Assembly: GCA_052318935.1 (NCBI GenBank)
Contig: JBQRKO010000023.1
Length of the DNA stretch: 64,000 nt
Strand: one strand, 5' to 3'
Source of the DNA: Niallia sp052318935
GTDB lineage: Bacteria; Bacillota; Bacilli; Bacillales; Cytobacillaceae
A model generated the notes under the pieces. It saw nothing but the letters and a program-made list of their open reading frames with translations, was not told the DNA's origin and ran no database searches. Below, piece after piece: positions 17,900-26,713 of this stretch. Each line of letters opens with the position of its first letter. Position 1 is the stretch's first letter. The translations under genes and the position numbers were made by a program.

Positions 17900-19270
17900 T
17901 TATGATAGTGACTTCACTACCTCTTCTAACCTCATTCCTCTTGAGGCCTTTACTAAGACAACTGTTTCGTTATCGATTATTTTTTTCAACGCTGTAATAA
18001 GATCATTTTTTTCCGTAAAACTAACTACATGATTTTCTGGAAGAACGGTTTGTGCACCTTTTGCAATAAATTGACCAAGATTTCCATAAGTAAACACATA
18101 ATCGATTTCGTCTTTCGGTATGCTTTTTCCTACTTCCTCATGATACGTTTCTTCGTCCGGTCCAAGTTCTAACATATCACCAAGCACCAGTACTTTTTTA
18201 TTAAATCCTGGGAGGTTTTTCAATACATTTATGGCAGCAAGCATAGAAGTAGGACTGGCATTATACGCATCATTGATTATTTGCACACCATTTTGCCCTG
18301 TTACCAATTCCATCCTCATATTAGTTAGTTTTAATGTTTTGAAGCCTTCATCCATGTCTTCAAAAGAAATCATAAAATAATCGGCAACTAACATTGCTGC
18401 TAACGCGTTAAGTATATTATGATTTCCGAGAATAGGAAGATTATAGACTTTCTGTGTTTTATTTATGTGGAAGCGACTACCGTTCTCCTTTTGCTGAATG
18501 TCAACCGGAAATAAATCATTTTTTTCGCCCATTCCAAATGTTTTTATATCCATTTGTGCGATCTTCGTTAATTTATTTGCAAGCAATGGTTCATCTCCGA
18601 AATAAACCACTCTTCCTCCCTGCTTCAACCCATTTATAATTTCTAATTTTGCATCTGTAATTCCTTCACGAGAACCTAAATCAAGAAGATGTGATTCTCC
18701 TATATTCGTAATAACGACTACATCCGGCTCTGCCAGCTTGGTTAAAAAGTCAATTTCTCCTTTGCTGCTCATGCCCATTTCAAGAACAGCAATATCTGTA
18801 TCTTCTTTTAAATTCAAAACGGTCAATGGCAGCCCAAGATGATTATTATAGTTTCCTTCCGTTTTTTGCACCTTATATTTTAAGGAAAGCAGATTTGTTG
18901 TGATATCTTTTGTCGACGTTTTCCCGTTGCTCCCTGTAATGCCTACTACTTTTACAGAAAGTTCATTACGATATTTTTTTGCTAGCTGTTGAATACTTTT
19001 TAGTGGATCTTCTACATAAAGAAGCGGAAGATGCTTGGGAGGATTCGGAACATCTTTTTGCCAAAAAGAAGCAGCTGCACCTTTTTTAATAGCATCCTCT
19101 ACAAATTGATGTCCGTCTACTTTTTCTCCTTTAAATGGAACAAATAAATTTCCTTTTTCAATTTTTCTGGAATCAATTGTAATTCCATTAATCACGATAT
19201 CCTCTGCACCATTTATTTCTTCTTCCATGCCAATCATGTTGGCAATCTGTTTTAACGTACGTTTAATCAC
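17900..19270 (-). CDS. murF: UDP-N-acetylmuramoyl-tripeptide--D-alanyl-D-alanine ligase
   Basis: A 456-residue Mur ligase that adds D-Ala-D-Ala to UDP-MurNAc-tripeptide, the last cytoplasmic step of the pentapeptide precursor. The ATP-binding loop is GITGSNGKTSTK (about residue 110). The central domain has EMGMSSKGEI, and NDAYNASPTSM with DMLELG in the last third. The start is GTG with GGAGGG upstream. It follows ddl, which makes its D-Ala-D-Ala substrate, though a terminator lies between the two. Confidence 0.97.
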   Translation of the reverse strand: MIKRTLKQIANMIGMEEEINGAEDIVINGITIDSRKIEKGNLFVPFKGEKVDGHQFVEDAIKKGAAASFWQKDVPNPPKHLPLLYVEDPLKSIQQLAKKYRNELSVKVVGITGSNGKTSTKDITTNLLSLKYKVQKTEGNYNNHLGLPLTVLNLKEDTDIAVLEMGMSSKGEIDFLTKLAEPDVVVITNIGESHLLDLGSREGITDAKLEIINGLKQGGRVVYFGDEPLLANKLTKIAQMDIKTFGMGEKNDLFPVDIQQKENGSRFHINKTQKVYNLPILGNHNILNALAAMLVADYFMISFEDMDEGFKTLKLTNMRMELVTGQNGVQIINDAYNASPTSMLAAINVLKNLPGFNKKVLVLGDMLELGPDEETYHEEVGKSIPKDEIDYVFTYGNLGQFIAKGAQTVLPENHVVSFTEKNDLITALKKIIDNETVVLVKASRGMRLEEVVKSLS

Positions 19271-19322
19271 CTTAAACCCTCCAATCTATCTTTTTTCAAA
19301 ATTATGTAAATAGTTAATTACT

Positions 19323-19357
19323 TAAAAAGGTTTGCATAAATTTCATGCAAACCCTTT
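19323..19357 (-). terminator. Terminator between ddl and murF
   Basis: Minus strand: GGGTTTGCAT, loop GAAATTT, ATGCAAACC, then TTTTT. The strong hairpin sits 14 bp after the ddl stop. Confidence 0.85.
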
Positions 19358-19370
19358 ATGAATAAGACCA

Positions 19371-20444
19371 TTAAATAGTATACTTAATCGTCTGTTTCTC
19401 TTCATGTCTTTCTAGCGCAAGTTCCACAAGCTTTTCAATTAATGCAGAATATTCTACCCCGCTATGCTTCCATAGTAAAGGGAACATGCTGAATGGTGTA
19501 AATCCTGGCATTGTATTTACCTCATTAATATAAACCTTACCTTCTTTTGTTAAGAAAAAGTCAGCACGAACTAATCCAGAACAGTCTAATGCTTTAAACG
19601 CTCTTATCGCATTTTCTTTAATAGATTGATATTCCTCTTCTGTTATATCTGCTGGAATAATTAACGCTGTATCGCCATCTTCATATTTTGCTTTATAATC
19701 ATAGAAGTCTTTTTTAGGGACAATTTCTCCAGCAACAGAAACTTCTGGATTGTCATTGCCAAGCACTCCCACTTCTATTTCTCTAGCAGTAACGCCTTCT
19801 TCAATAATAATTTTCCGATCAAATTGAAACGCTTCTGCAAATGCAGCATCCAGCTCTTCACGATTCGTACTTTTGCTGATTCCAACGCTTGATCCTAAAT
19901 TAGCAGGTTTAACAAAACAAGGATAACCTAGTTCCTGCTCCACTTTTTCATATGCTGCTTGTTTATCTTTATTCCAATCATTTCTTATAAATGATGTATA
20001 TTTAACTTGTGAAAGACCAGCCACTTCAAAGATATTCTTCATGATTACTTTGTCCATCCCAGCTGATGATGCCAATACACCGTTCCCTACATAAGGAAGA
20101 TTTAATAATTCCAACAATCCTTGCACCGTTCCATCTTCTCCATTTGGTCCGTGCAGCAACGGAAATATTACGTCGAAAGTTCGATCTTCTGATGATTGGA
20201 ATAAACGAGAAGAAAGTGCAGTTGATTGGATTTCATTCTTTGATTGAAACTCCAATTGCTTCACATTTTCTACAGGTCCTGTTAATTGTTCTCCGCGAAT
20301 CCATTCACCACTCTCCGATATGTAAATAGGATGAATATCAAATTTATCTGTATTTAAGGCTTTTATAACCGCCATTGCTGTTTGCATACTTACTTTATGT
20401 TCAGCAGATTTTCCACCATATAATAAACCAAGCTTTTTCTTCAT
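19371..20444 (-). CDS. ddl: D-alanine--D-alanine ligase
   Basis: A 357-residue ATP-grasp ligase joining two D-alanines. The N-terminal LLYGGKSAEHKVS is the DdlA/YgjD-type start. HGPNGEDGTVQG, the ATP-grasp lid region (KPANLGSSVGIS) and the C-terminal metal-binding EVNTMPGFTPFSM are present. ATG 20444 is chosen (GGAGG eight bases upstream) over a start five codons earlier. It acts between Alr and MurF, both in this window. Confidence 0.97.
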   Translation of the reverse strand: MKKKLGLLYGGKSAEHKVSMQTAMAVIKALNTDKFDIHPIYISESGEWIRGEQLTGPVENVKQLEFQSKNEIQSTALSSRLFQSSEDRTFDVIFPLLHGPNGEDGTVQGLLELLNLPYVGNGVLASSAGMDKVIMKNIFEVAGLSQVKYTSFIRNDWNKDKQAAYEKVEQELGYPCFVKPANLGSSVGISKSTNREELDAAFAEAFQFDRKIIIEEGVTAREIEVGVLGNDNPEVSVAGEIVPKKDFYDYKAKYEDGDTALIIPADITEEEYQSIKENAIRAFKALDCSGLVRADFFLTKEGKVYINEVNTMPGFTPFSMFPLLWKHSGVEYSALIEKLVELALERHEEKQTIKYTI

Positions 20445-20582
20445 TATAAGTACCTCCAATTTATCAATACACTTGTTTATTCTACCACTAGATAAGCTTC
20501 TTCAAAAGAAGAATACTAAAATGGTAATTTCTTTTCATCTAAATGTAATAATTAAATATGTTTGAGATTAATTTATGCGAAA

Positions 20583-21290
20583 TTAGGCAAACTGGTAGCT
20601 TATTTCATGAAAAAACGTTGATGTTATGCTCTGCAGTTCCTCTTCCTCGCATTCCTCATACTCTACAAGAAAACAAGTGGATGGACCAGAGGATTTTTTG
20701 ATGTCCAATGAACAATCAATCCTTCCTTTTACAGACTCATTTAATAAAACTGACAGTTCATACAAAATCCCTTTCGATCCGACAGGCTGAAGTTTATATT
20801 TATTCTTTTTAGCTAATGTATAGAATAGAGATAACGGTGCGATTTTATCTTCTTCTTCCACCACTTCATTTCCAACAAGCGGGCTGCCGATAACCGCTAT
20901 TTTGCTATTTTGAAAAGAATATTCGTTTTCAGAACTGCTTTTCCCAAGCACGGTAACGCCAACTGCCGACTGCTTTAAGGAGAAATTACTTTCCGTACTT
21001 CCAGTAATCGCCAATTCCTCACTTAAGTTCAATTCCACGATGCCTTTATTTATCCCTGCCAAAAGCTTTTGCCACGCATCTTCTCCACTAAAATTTTGCA
21101 AAATAACAGAAAAAGGACTTCCTCCTGCTGCGATACATTCCATTACTGCAACACGAAAGGAATAATAAGCTACCGTTTCATAAGAGGCTTGCACTATATC
21201 CTCTGCTTTCATCCCAATGGCTCCACAATTGTCAGCGGCAATAATGATGTTTTCCTTTTGATTAAAAGGGACAATTTGAATATCTTTCAT
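20583..21290 (-). CDS. cblS: Alpha-ribazole kinase CblS (AIR synthase superfamily)
   Basis: A 235-residue protein of the PurM/AIR synthase-like ATP-binding superfamily (IIIAADNCGAIG near the N-terminus, CIAAGGSPFSVILQNF in the middle). Its place in a cobalamin operon directly behind an S-component transporter matches CblS of Listeria and Geobacillus, which phosphorylates alpha-ribazole to alpha-ribazole phosphate, the lower-ligand precursor used by CobS. The start is the ATG in an ATGA overlap with cblT. An ATG six codons earlier exists but lacks a ribosome site. The assignment rests on family resemblance plus context. Confidence 0.75.
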   Translation of the reverse strand: MKDIQIVPFNQKENIIIAADNCGAIGMKAEDIVQASYETVAYYSFRVAVMECIAAGGSPFSVILQNFSGEDAWQKLLAGINKGIVELNLSEELAITGSTESNFSLKQSAVGVTVLGKSSSENEYSFQNSKIAVIGSPLVGNEVVEEEDKIAPLSLFYTLAKKNKYKLQPVGSKGILYELSVLLNESVKGRIDCSLDIKKSSGPSTCFLVEYEECEEEELQSITSTFFHEISYQFA

Positions 21291-21769
21291 AGACGACTTT
21301 TTCTCCATAACGAAATGGACTGCAATCTTGGTATTAACACATAAGCAGCAGCTGCATTGATGACTGCCCCTATCAATAAAGATGGAATAATCATTGTGTA
21401 GAAACCTTTGTTTATAAGAAAAAGAAAAGGAATCGGTAATATAATACTATTTACTATGATAAACACAGCATAAGCAAAATATTTTTTTCCACTTCTATAT
21501 ATATAAGAAAACAAGCATATCAATAAGGACATTTCAACGCTAATAATAAAATGAAATGGACCAAGTGGGAAACCGATAATCAATGCGGATAATAAATGTC
21601 CAACTCCCGCAACAATTCCACCACTGATTCCCCCTAACAGCACACCTGCTATTAAACTTGGAAAACTATCCAAGGCAACACTTCCAACATGTGCGGGGAT
21701 TTTTATATATGCCCCAACAGCTGATAAAGCAATAAATAATGCCAAAATACTAATTTTCTTTCCGTTCAT
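21287..21769 (-). CDS. cblT: ECF transporter S component, probable alpha-ribazole transporter CblT
   Basis: A 160-residue integral membrane protein with five or six helices, typical of the substrate-binding S component of energy-coupling factor importers (ALFIALSAVGAYIKIP, then AGVLLGGISGGIVAGVGHLL). No ECF ATPases or T subunit are encoded nearby, so it would share the cell's general module. Coupled by ATGA to cblS, it fits CblT, the alpha-ribazole importer. ATG 21769 has GGAGG eight bases upstream and is preferred to an earlier start lying inside the adenosyltransferase gene. Confidence 0.75.
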   Translation of the reverse strand: MNGKKISILALFIALSAVGAYIKIPAHVGSVALDSFPSLIAGVLLGGISGGIVAGVGHLLSALIIGFPLGPFHFIISVEMSLLICLFSYIYRSGKKYFAYAVFIIVNSIILPIPFLFLINKGFYTMIIPSLLIGAVINAAAAYVLIPRLQSISLWRKSRL

Positions 21770-22340
21770 TCTTTTTTCCTCCTCGAAACACTTTAGCACT
21801 TCGTTCATATTCAACATCTGTTACATTGCTGCGATAATTAATCACTCTTGCAAGTGCAAAGAAATAATCGCTTAAACGATTTAAATATTGCAAGGAAAGA
21901 TCAGAAACGTGCGCATCTACTTTTTTCAAGGAGACTACTAATCGTTCCGCTCTTCTTGTCACCGTTCTTGCAATATGAATGCTGCAGGCAGCTGGTGTTC
22001 CACCGGGAAGAATAAATCGTTCTAATGGAGGCGCCTCTTCGATAAATTGGTCAATTCTTTCTTCTAAATATTCGATTGTATTTGCAGTTAACTTTAACGG
22101 ACGATCTTTCAAAACACTTGCTAAGTCGCCGCCGCAATCAAAGAGCTCATGCTGAATTTTTTCCAAATCACTGATGATATCTTCAAATGCTTTCCCCTGT
22201 AATTGTACAACCGCCTGACCAACAAAAGAATTTACTTCATCCACCGTTCCGTACGCTTCGATGCGAATATCATCTTTATCTACTCTGCCGCCAATAATGC
22301 TTGTTTGTCCCTTATCACCTGTTTTTGTATAAATACGCAT
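21750..22340 (-). CDS. pduO: Cob(I)alamin adenosyltransferase, PduO type
   Basis: A 196-residue ATP:corrinoid adenosyltransferase (YvqK in B. subtilis) attaching the 5'-deoxyadenosyl group to the cobalt. The PduO signature is complete: YTKTGDKGQTSIIGG at the N-terminus, YGTVDEVNSFVG, FILPGG and ARTVTRRAERLV with LNRLSDYFF. In cobinamide salvage this makes adenosylcobinamide. It overlaps cblT by 20 bases and follows the short CobU-like gene by 18. Confidence 0.95.
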   Translation of the reverse strand: MRIYTKTGDKGQTSIIGGRVDKDDIRIEAYGTVDEVNSFVGQAVVQLQGKAFEDIISDLEKIQHELFDCGGDLASVLKDRPLKLTANTIEYLEERIDQFIEEAPPLERFILPGGTPAACSIHIARTVTRRAERLVVSLKKVDAHVSDLSLQYLNRLSDYFFALARVINYRSNVTDVEYERSAKVFRGGKKNERKEN

Positions 22341-22358
22341 TCATTTCCCTACCTTCCT

Positions 22359-22805
22359 TTATTTTAGTTGATCATTTAAACCATACCAGACAACATCAAC
22401 ACGATCAGCCATTCTTACCGCTTCTTGATAAATTCTTCCCGTCCAATCACGCCATAGCCTGTCTTCCTTTTTTAGCGGCACAATCCCTTTTGTGATATCA
22501 CTTCCGATTACAATGACTTGATGATTGTCTCCATCCTTTTCCCAATTAATCAATCGTTTGATTAAGACCTGAAAATAATCAAAAGCCTCCTCCTGAAGCG
22601 TCGATAACTTATGTTGAATCAAATATTCAAACCCTTCCAACAATAAAACAGGCCTTTTCATTTCAGTCAATTGTTCTAACACATCTATTCGATCTTTTTC
22701 ATAAAAGCAAACGATTTCCAAGTCTTCACTATCAATCGGAAGTTGATAAAAGTTTAACGCCCATCTCTTTTTTCCATTAAAGCTGCCTCCTGTAATAAAG
22801 TGCAT
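22359..22805 (-). CDS. Degenerate CobU-like protein (second copy)
   Basis: A 148-residue homologue of adenosylcobinamide kinase/guanylyltransferase. The start HFITGGSFNGKKRW resembles a P-loop (GGxxxGK) and the C-terminal part keeps the CobU pattern GIVP...R.WRDWTGR.YQ. It lacks the central region that holds the guanylylated histidine in CobU. A full-length cobU is 1.3 kb upstream in the same operon. It overlaps the phosphatase gene by 52 bases and has GGAGGAGAG before its ATG. A partner or regulator of CobU is one guess; function is unproven. Confidence 0.75.
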   Translation of the reverse strand: MHFITGGSFNGKKRWALNFYQLPIDSEDLEIVCFYEKDRIDVLEQLTEMKRPVLLLEGFEYLIQHKLSTLQEEAFDYFQVLIKRLINWEKDGDNHQVIVIGSDITKGIVPLKKEDRLWRDWTGRIYQEAVRMADRVDVVWYGLNDQLK

Positions 22806-23380
22806 CTTTCTCTCCTCCTAAAACTATCGATATCGTCCCATATCAATGTAAAGCCACTTTCTACTGCTACTGTATAATCAAAAAAACCGTTCTTTTCCTT
22901 ACCATAGCGATGCAGTAAATAACGGATGACCCCACCATGTGTCATAACTGCTATTTTTTGTTCAGCTTTACTTTGATTAATCAACATTTGCCAGCCTGTT
23001 TCAATCCGTTTTGTAAAATCAGGAAAAGATTCGCCGTTAGGAGGAGTAATAGTAAAGGGATGATCGATCCAATTGCGATACGATGTATTTTCTTTTAACT
23101 GTTCATACGTTTTCCCTTCCCAATTGCCAAAATTCAGTTCCCGAAAGCAAGAAGACTCTATTATTTCCTGATCAGGAAATAGATAGGACGCACTTTGTTT
23201 CGCCCGCAGCAAGTCACTTGAAAACAGCTGATCGTAATGATTGGCATCCAGCCGTTTCGCTTTTAATTGGCAAATCCCTTTTTCGCTCAACGGACTATCC
23301 ATCCAGCCAATATATGCTTTGTTTTCATTCTCCTTTGTTAAACCATGACGAAATAATGTAATAACCATACGGTTGCCCAT
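22754..23380 (-). CDS. cobC: Histidine phosphatase, probable alpha-ribazole-5'-phosphate phosphatase CobC
   Basis: A 208-residue histidine phosphatase. The catalytic motif is FRHGLT at residues 9-14 and the second histidine is in MTHGGVIRYL. In a cobalamin operon it most likely removes the phosphate from adenosylcobalamin-5'-phosphate or alpha-ribazole phosphate. ATG 23380 has GGAG eight bases upstream and is preferred to the longer frame. It overlaps cobS by 43 bases. Confidence 0.85.
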   Translation of the reverse strand: MGNRMVITLFRHGLTKENENKAYIGWMDSPLSEKGICQLKAKRLDANHYDQLFSSDLLRAKQSASYLFPDQEIIESSCFRELNFGNWEGKTYEQLKENTSYRNWIDHPFTITPPNGESFPDFTKRIETGWQMLINQSKAEQKIAVMTHGGVIRYLLHRYGKEKNGFFDYTVAVESGFTLIWDDIDSFRRRERCTLLQEAALMEKRDGR

Positions 23381-24132
23381 AATACTAACTCCGTCCCTTC
23401 CACTGCCGCTCCCAACAAATCTCCGGTTAAGCCGCCAAACCATTTCACGATTTTTTTCGCTAAAAAGACGTAGCATACAGCACCGCTAATCATTAACAGC
23501 AAAATCTCTAAAAACGCCTCCTGATAAAATAAAAATATGATTCCGAAACATACCGCCACATATCCAAAATAAACTGCCGTAATATTTCCAGTAATCGCCC
23601 TTTTGAAAAAAGAACCAAGTCCGTCCTTTTTCGCTTCAGGAACACGAATTAAGATAGTTCCCATTACTATTTTTGAGAAAAAGGGAAGCAACAAAACGAG
23701 AAAATACGTTTCAGCTTGAATCCCATTCACTATTTCATAAACAAAAAATAATTTTGTACTTAAAAGCACAATGACAGATAATACGCCAAAAGCTCCAACG
23801 CGAGGATCCTTCATAATTTCCAAACGTTTTTCACAATCCTGATAAGAAAAGAACGCATCACTTGCATCCATCCAGCCATCTAAATGAAGTCCGCCTGTAA
23901 TCACGATCATCAGTATCCAGAGAAAAAAGGAAACAGCGAGAACAGAAAATGGTGTGAAATGAAGCAATCCATATACAAAAAAGCTATAAAGCAAGCCTTG
24001 CAGTAAACCTAATAAAGGAAACGTGCGGATGCTGCTGCTTACAAACTCTTTTTCCATTGGCAGCGTTTTATTGATGGGTACCGCAGTAAAAAACTGTATA
24101 TTTAATAAAAATCCTATCCATACTTTTTTCAT
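23338..24132 (-). CDS. cobS: Adenosylcobinamide-GDP ribazoletransferase
   Basis: A 264-residue integral membrane cobalamin synthase (CobS/CobV) joining adenosylcobinamide-GDP to alpha-ribazole or its phosphate. The family motif GGLHLDGWMDASDAFFS lies near residue 90, and several hydrophobic helices follow. GGLTGDLLGAAVE near the C-terminus is also typical. It lies between cobU, which supplies AdoCbi-GDP, and the phosphatase gene. Confidence 0.96.
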   Translation of the reverse strand: MKKVWIGFLLNIQFFTAVPINKTLPMEKEFVSSSIRTFPLLGLLQGLLYSFFVYGLLHFTPFSVLAVSFFLWILMIVITGGLHLDGWMDASDAFFSYQDCEKRLEIMKDPRVGAFGVLSVIVLLSTKLFFVYEIVNGIQAETYFLVLLLPFFSKIVMGTILIRVPEAKKDGLGSFFKRAITGNITAVYFGYVAVCFGIIFLFYQEAFLEILLLMISGAVCYVFLAKKIVKWFGGLTGDLLGAAVEGTELVLWATVWLLHYFVMV

Positions 24133-24148
24133 TAATGTGTACCTTTTG

Positions 24149-24715
24149 TCATCCTTTCTTTCTTATCGGAATACCACTTTCCACTAAATATGCTTCTGTT
24201 GCCATTTGAACAAAGGATTGATGCAGCTTGCCAAGCAATCTACTATAAGTGATGATTAGAGGATTTTGCAGTGCTTCAAATGTCACCTCATTGCTGACAA
24301 CAATAAAAATGTTGCATCGCTCACTTAATGACAAAACGATTTCTTCTATCTTCTGCTGCAATTCCATAAGTACATCATCGTTCCAGGTCTGTTGTTCTTG
24401 CTGAAAAAGTTCGTTGCCTACTAATGTTGTTAAGCAATCAAATAAAACAACATCCTTCTTGCTAAAATGGGGCAGCAATTCTTGTAAGTTAGTCGGCTGC
24501 TCCCATGTAGTCCATTGTTGTTTTTGATTTTTCCGGATTTTTTGATGACGTTCGACTCGCTCTCTCATTTCATCATCCGTTACGACACCTGTTGCTAAAT
24601 AGTGAAGCCGAAGCTTGTAGTTTTTTGCATAATGTAAGGCTAAATTTTCTGCAAAGGATGTTTTGCCGCTTCTTACTCCACCAGTGACAAAAATAAAGGT
24701 CGGTTGTTGATCCAT
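24149..24715 (-). CDS. cobU: Adenosylcobinamide kinase / adenosylcobinamide-phosphate guanylyltransferase
   Basis: A 188-residue bifunctional CobU that phosphorylates adenosylcobinamide and then adds GMP. The P-loop is FVTGGVRSGKTSFAE. The region DDEMRERVERHQKIR holds the histidine expected to carry GMP, followed by W.T.E (WTTWEQP) and the Walker B-like VLFDCLTTLVGN. The tail after VVSNEV diverges from the usual GIVP...R..RD pattern, which instead survives in the short paralogue at 22359. It overlaps cobD by 43 bases. Confidence 0.92.
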   Translation of the reverse strand: MDQQPTFIFVTGGVRSGKTSFAENLALHYAKNYKLRLHYLATGVVTDDEMRERVERHQKIRKNQKQQWTTWEQPTNLQELLPHFSKKDVVLFDCLTTLVGNELFQQEQQTWNDDVLMELQQKIEEIVLSLSERCNIFIVVSNEVTFEALQNPLIITYSRLLGKLHQSFVQMATEAYLVESGIPIRKKG

Positions 24716-25773
24716 TTTTTGATAACTCCTTGCAAGTGCTCATTTTCCTGTTTATTTTTAATGGCAAATCGCAGCCATTTACCGTCTAAACCAGGATAAT
24801 TATATGTATGTCGTGCAACAATGCCTTCTTTTAATAAAAACTGAAAAAACTCCTTTTGCTCATCGAAATTAGGATCTTTTAATAAATAAAAGTTAGCATG
24901 TGATTCTGTCATCTGAAATCCAATTTTTTTATAAAATGCGCACAGTTTTTGTTTTTCCGTTTCAATAAATTGGATCGTATCCGCTACAAAATCCTCTTCC
25001 GCTAATAACAGTTCCCCAGCATGTAATGCAATGTTATTGACACTCCAATGCGTTTGCAAGGAAGCAAGCTTTTTAATCATCTGTTCATGCGCCATGATGT
25101 ATCCTAAACGAATTCCTGGAATGCTGAACATTTTCGTCATCGATCTTAAGATTAACAAGTTAGGATAATGCTTTAATTCAGGCGCCATTTTTTCATAATC
25201 TTTTACAAAATCATAAAATGCTTCATCTAAAATAAGCAAGCAATCATATTTTTTGCAAACATCTAATAAACGAAGAAGCTCTTTTTTTTCATAATAAATG
25301 CCTGTTGGATTATTCGGGTTGCATAAAAAAACAGCCTTTACGTTTTTTAATGATGCTTCCATGTCTTCTATTTGCAATAGCCAGTCTTTATCGTTCACCA
25401 TATGATAATTCACTTCGCAGTTATTTACTTTACACGCTTGTTCATACTCGGAAAAAGTCGGCTGAATAAGCAGTACCTTTTCCCCTGTCAACATTCTTCC
25501 AATTAAAGAAATAAGTTCTGCGGCACCGTTTCCAAGCAATAGCTGATTTCCTTTTATATTTTCTATGTCAGCAATATTCTTAATCAACATCCTCCCTTTT
25601 GGATCGGGATAGTAATGGATGGTATTATACAAGCTGGCCCATTTCTGCTGCAAAACAGCAGGAGGCCCTAATGGATTAATATTGGCACTAAAATCAATTA
25701 TTTGTTGTGGAGGCGTTATATCCATTTGTTCATATAAATAATGTGGATTCGCTCCATGTGATGGCAAATTCAA
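24673..25773 (-). CDS. cobD: Threonine-phosphate decarboxylase-type PLP enzyme CobD
   Basis: A 366-residue fold-type I aminotransferase. N-terminal ISANINPLGPP-type motif (IDFSANINPLG), LCNPNNPTG, LDEAFYDFV, and the PLP lysine in RSMTKMFSIPGIRLGY. It resembles histidinol-phosphate aminotransferases but in this operon fits CobD, making (R)-1-amino-2-propanol phosphate for the nucleotide loop. The start is TTG with GGAGG eight bases upstream. It overlaps both neighbours by 43-44 bases. Confidence 0.92.
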   Translation of the reverse strand: MNLPSHGANPHYLYEQMDITPPQQIIDFSANINPLGPPAVLQQKWASLYNTIHYYPDPKGRMLIKNIADIENIKGNQLLLGNGAAELISLIGRMLTGEKVLLIQPTFSEYEQACKVNNCEVNYHMVNDKDWLLQIEDMEASLKNVKAVFLCNPNNPTGIYYEKKELLRLLDVCKKYDCLLILDEAFYDFVKDYEKMAPELKHYPNLLILRSMTKMFSIPGIRLGYIMAHEQMIKKLASLQTHWSVNNIALHAGELLLAEEDFVADTIQFIETEKQKLCAFYKKIGFQMTESHANFYLLKDPNFDEQKEFFQFLLKEGIVARHTYNYPGLDGKWLRFAIKNKQENEHLQGVIKKWINNRPLFLSLVE

Positions 25774-26713
25774 TCAAAAAACCTCCAATCCATAAAAATA
25801 AGAGAAAGAAACAAGTCGCTTTCGTTAATATAGTATTGCTAAGGATAATATGCTCTTTATCCAGTTCTGCTTTTGGTTGTCCCATTTTGGCACGGTTGGA
25901 AATTTCTCCTTTATAATAATTGATGCCTCCTAACTGCACACCTAATAAAATGGCAGTTGCTGATTCGCCCCAGCCACTGTTTGGCGAAGGATGTTTTTTT
26001 GCATCTGCAAACAATGTCTGCCACCCTTCCTTAAATGTATAAAAGGGAGAGCGTAGAATAAGAAGCAATAAGCATGCGGTGATTCGACTAGGGAGAAGAT
26101 TTACGAGATCATCTAACTTTGCTGAAAAATAGCCGAATTGCTCATACTTTTTATTTTTATAGCCGACCATAGAGTCACATGTATTAATAGCACGATAAAC
26201 AAGACTTAGAGGAGCACCGCCTATAAAAGCCCAAAATAAGGGAGCAGTAACCCCGTCACTAGTGTTTTCTGCCACTGTTTCAACCGTTCCGCGAACAATT
26301 TCCTTTTCCGTTAATGTTTCTGTATCTCTTCCAACAATGTAAGAAAGTTTTAGACGTGCTTTTTGTAAATCATTTTTTTTCAAAGGTTTGTATACATCAA
26401 GTGCTGCTTCTTTTAAGCTTTTTTGTGCGATAGTAGTAGCTATCAAACAACTTTCCACTAGGATTCCTATACTAAAATGAATACGATAACTTGTATATAC
26501 AATAAAAAACGCTATTATATACGTGATTCCTAATACAACAAGCAGCATGTATAATCCTTTTTGTTTGCGATTATTCCCTTTATTCCATTTCTTTTCTAAT
26601 ACTGAGATTAACATCCCCATCCATTTGACTGGATGTGGCCAGTTTGGTGGATCGCCAATTATTTTATCGATAATAATCGCAATTGTTATGCTGATTAGAT
26701 GATAAAGCATCAT
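25730..26713 (-). CDS. cbiB: Adenosylcobinamide-phosphate synthase CbiB
   Basis: A 327-residue integral membrane protein joining adenosylcobyric acid and aminopropanol phosphate. Family motifs are DKIIGDPPNWPHPVKWMG at the N-terminus, ENTSDGVTAPLFW with AGGAPL-type residues in the middle, and HPSPNSGWGESATA toward the end. The start overlaps the cbiZ stop in an ATGA. It acts between CobD and CobU in the pathway. Confidence 0.96.
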   Translation of the reverse strand: MMLYHLISITIAIIIDKIIGDPPNWPHPVKWMGMLISVLEKKWNKGNNRKQKGLYMLLVVLGITYIIAFFIVYTSYRIHFSIGILVESCLIATTIAQKSLKEAALDVYKPLKKNDLQKARLKLSYIVGRDTETLTEKEIVRGTVETVAENTSDGVTAPLFWAFIGGAPLSLVYRAINTCDSMVGYKNKKYEQFGYFSAKLDDLVNLLPSRITACLLLLILRSPFYTFKEGWQTLFADAKKHPSPNSGWGESATAILLGVQLGGINYYKGEISNRAKMGQPKAELDKEHIILSNTILTKATCFFLLFLWIGGFLIEFAITWSESTLFI

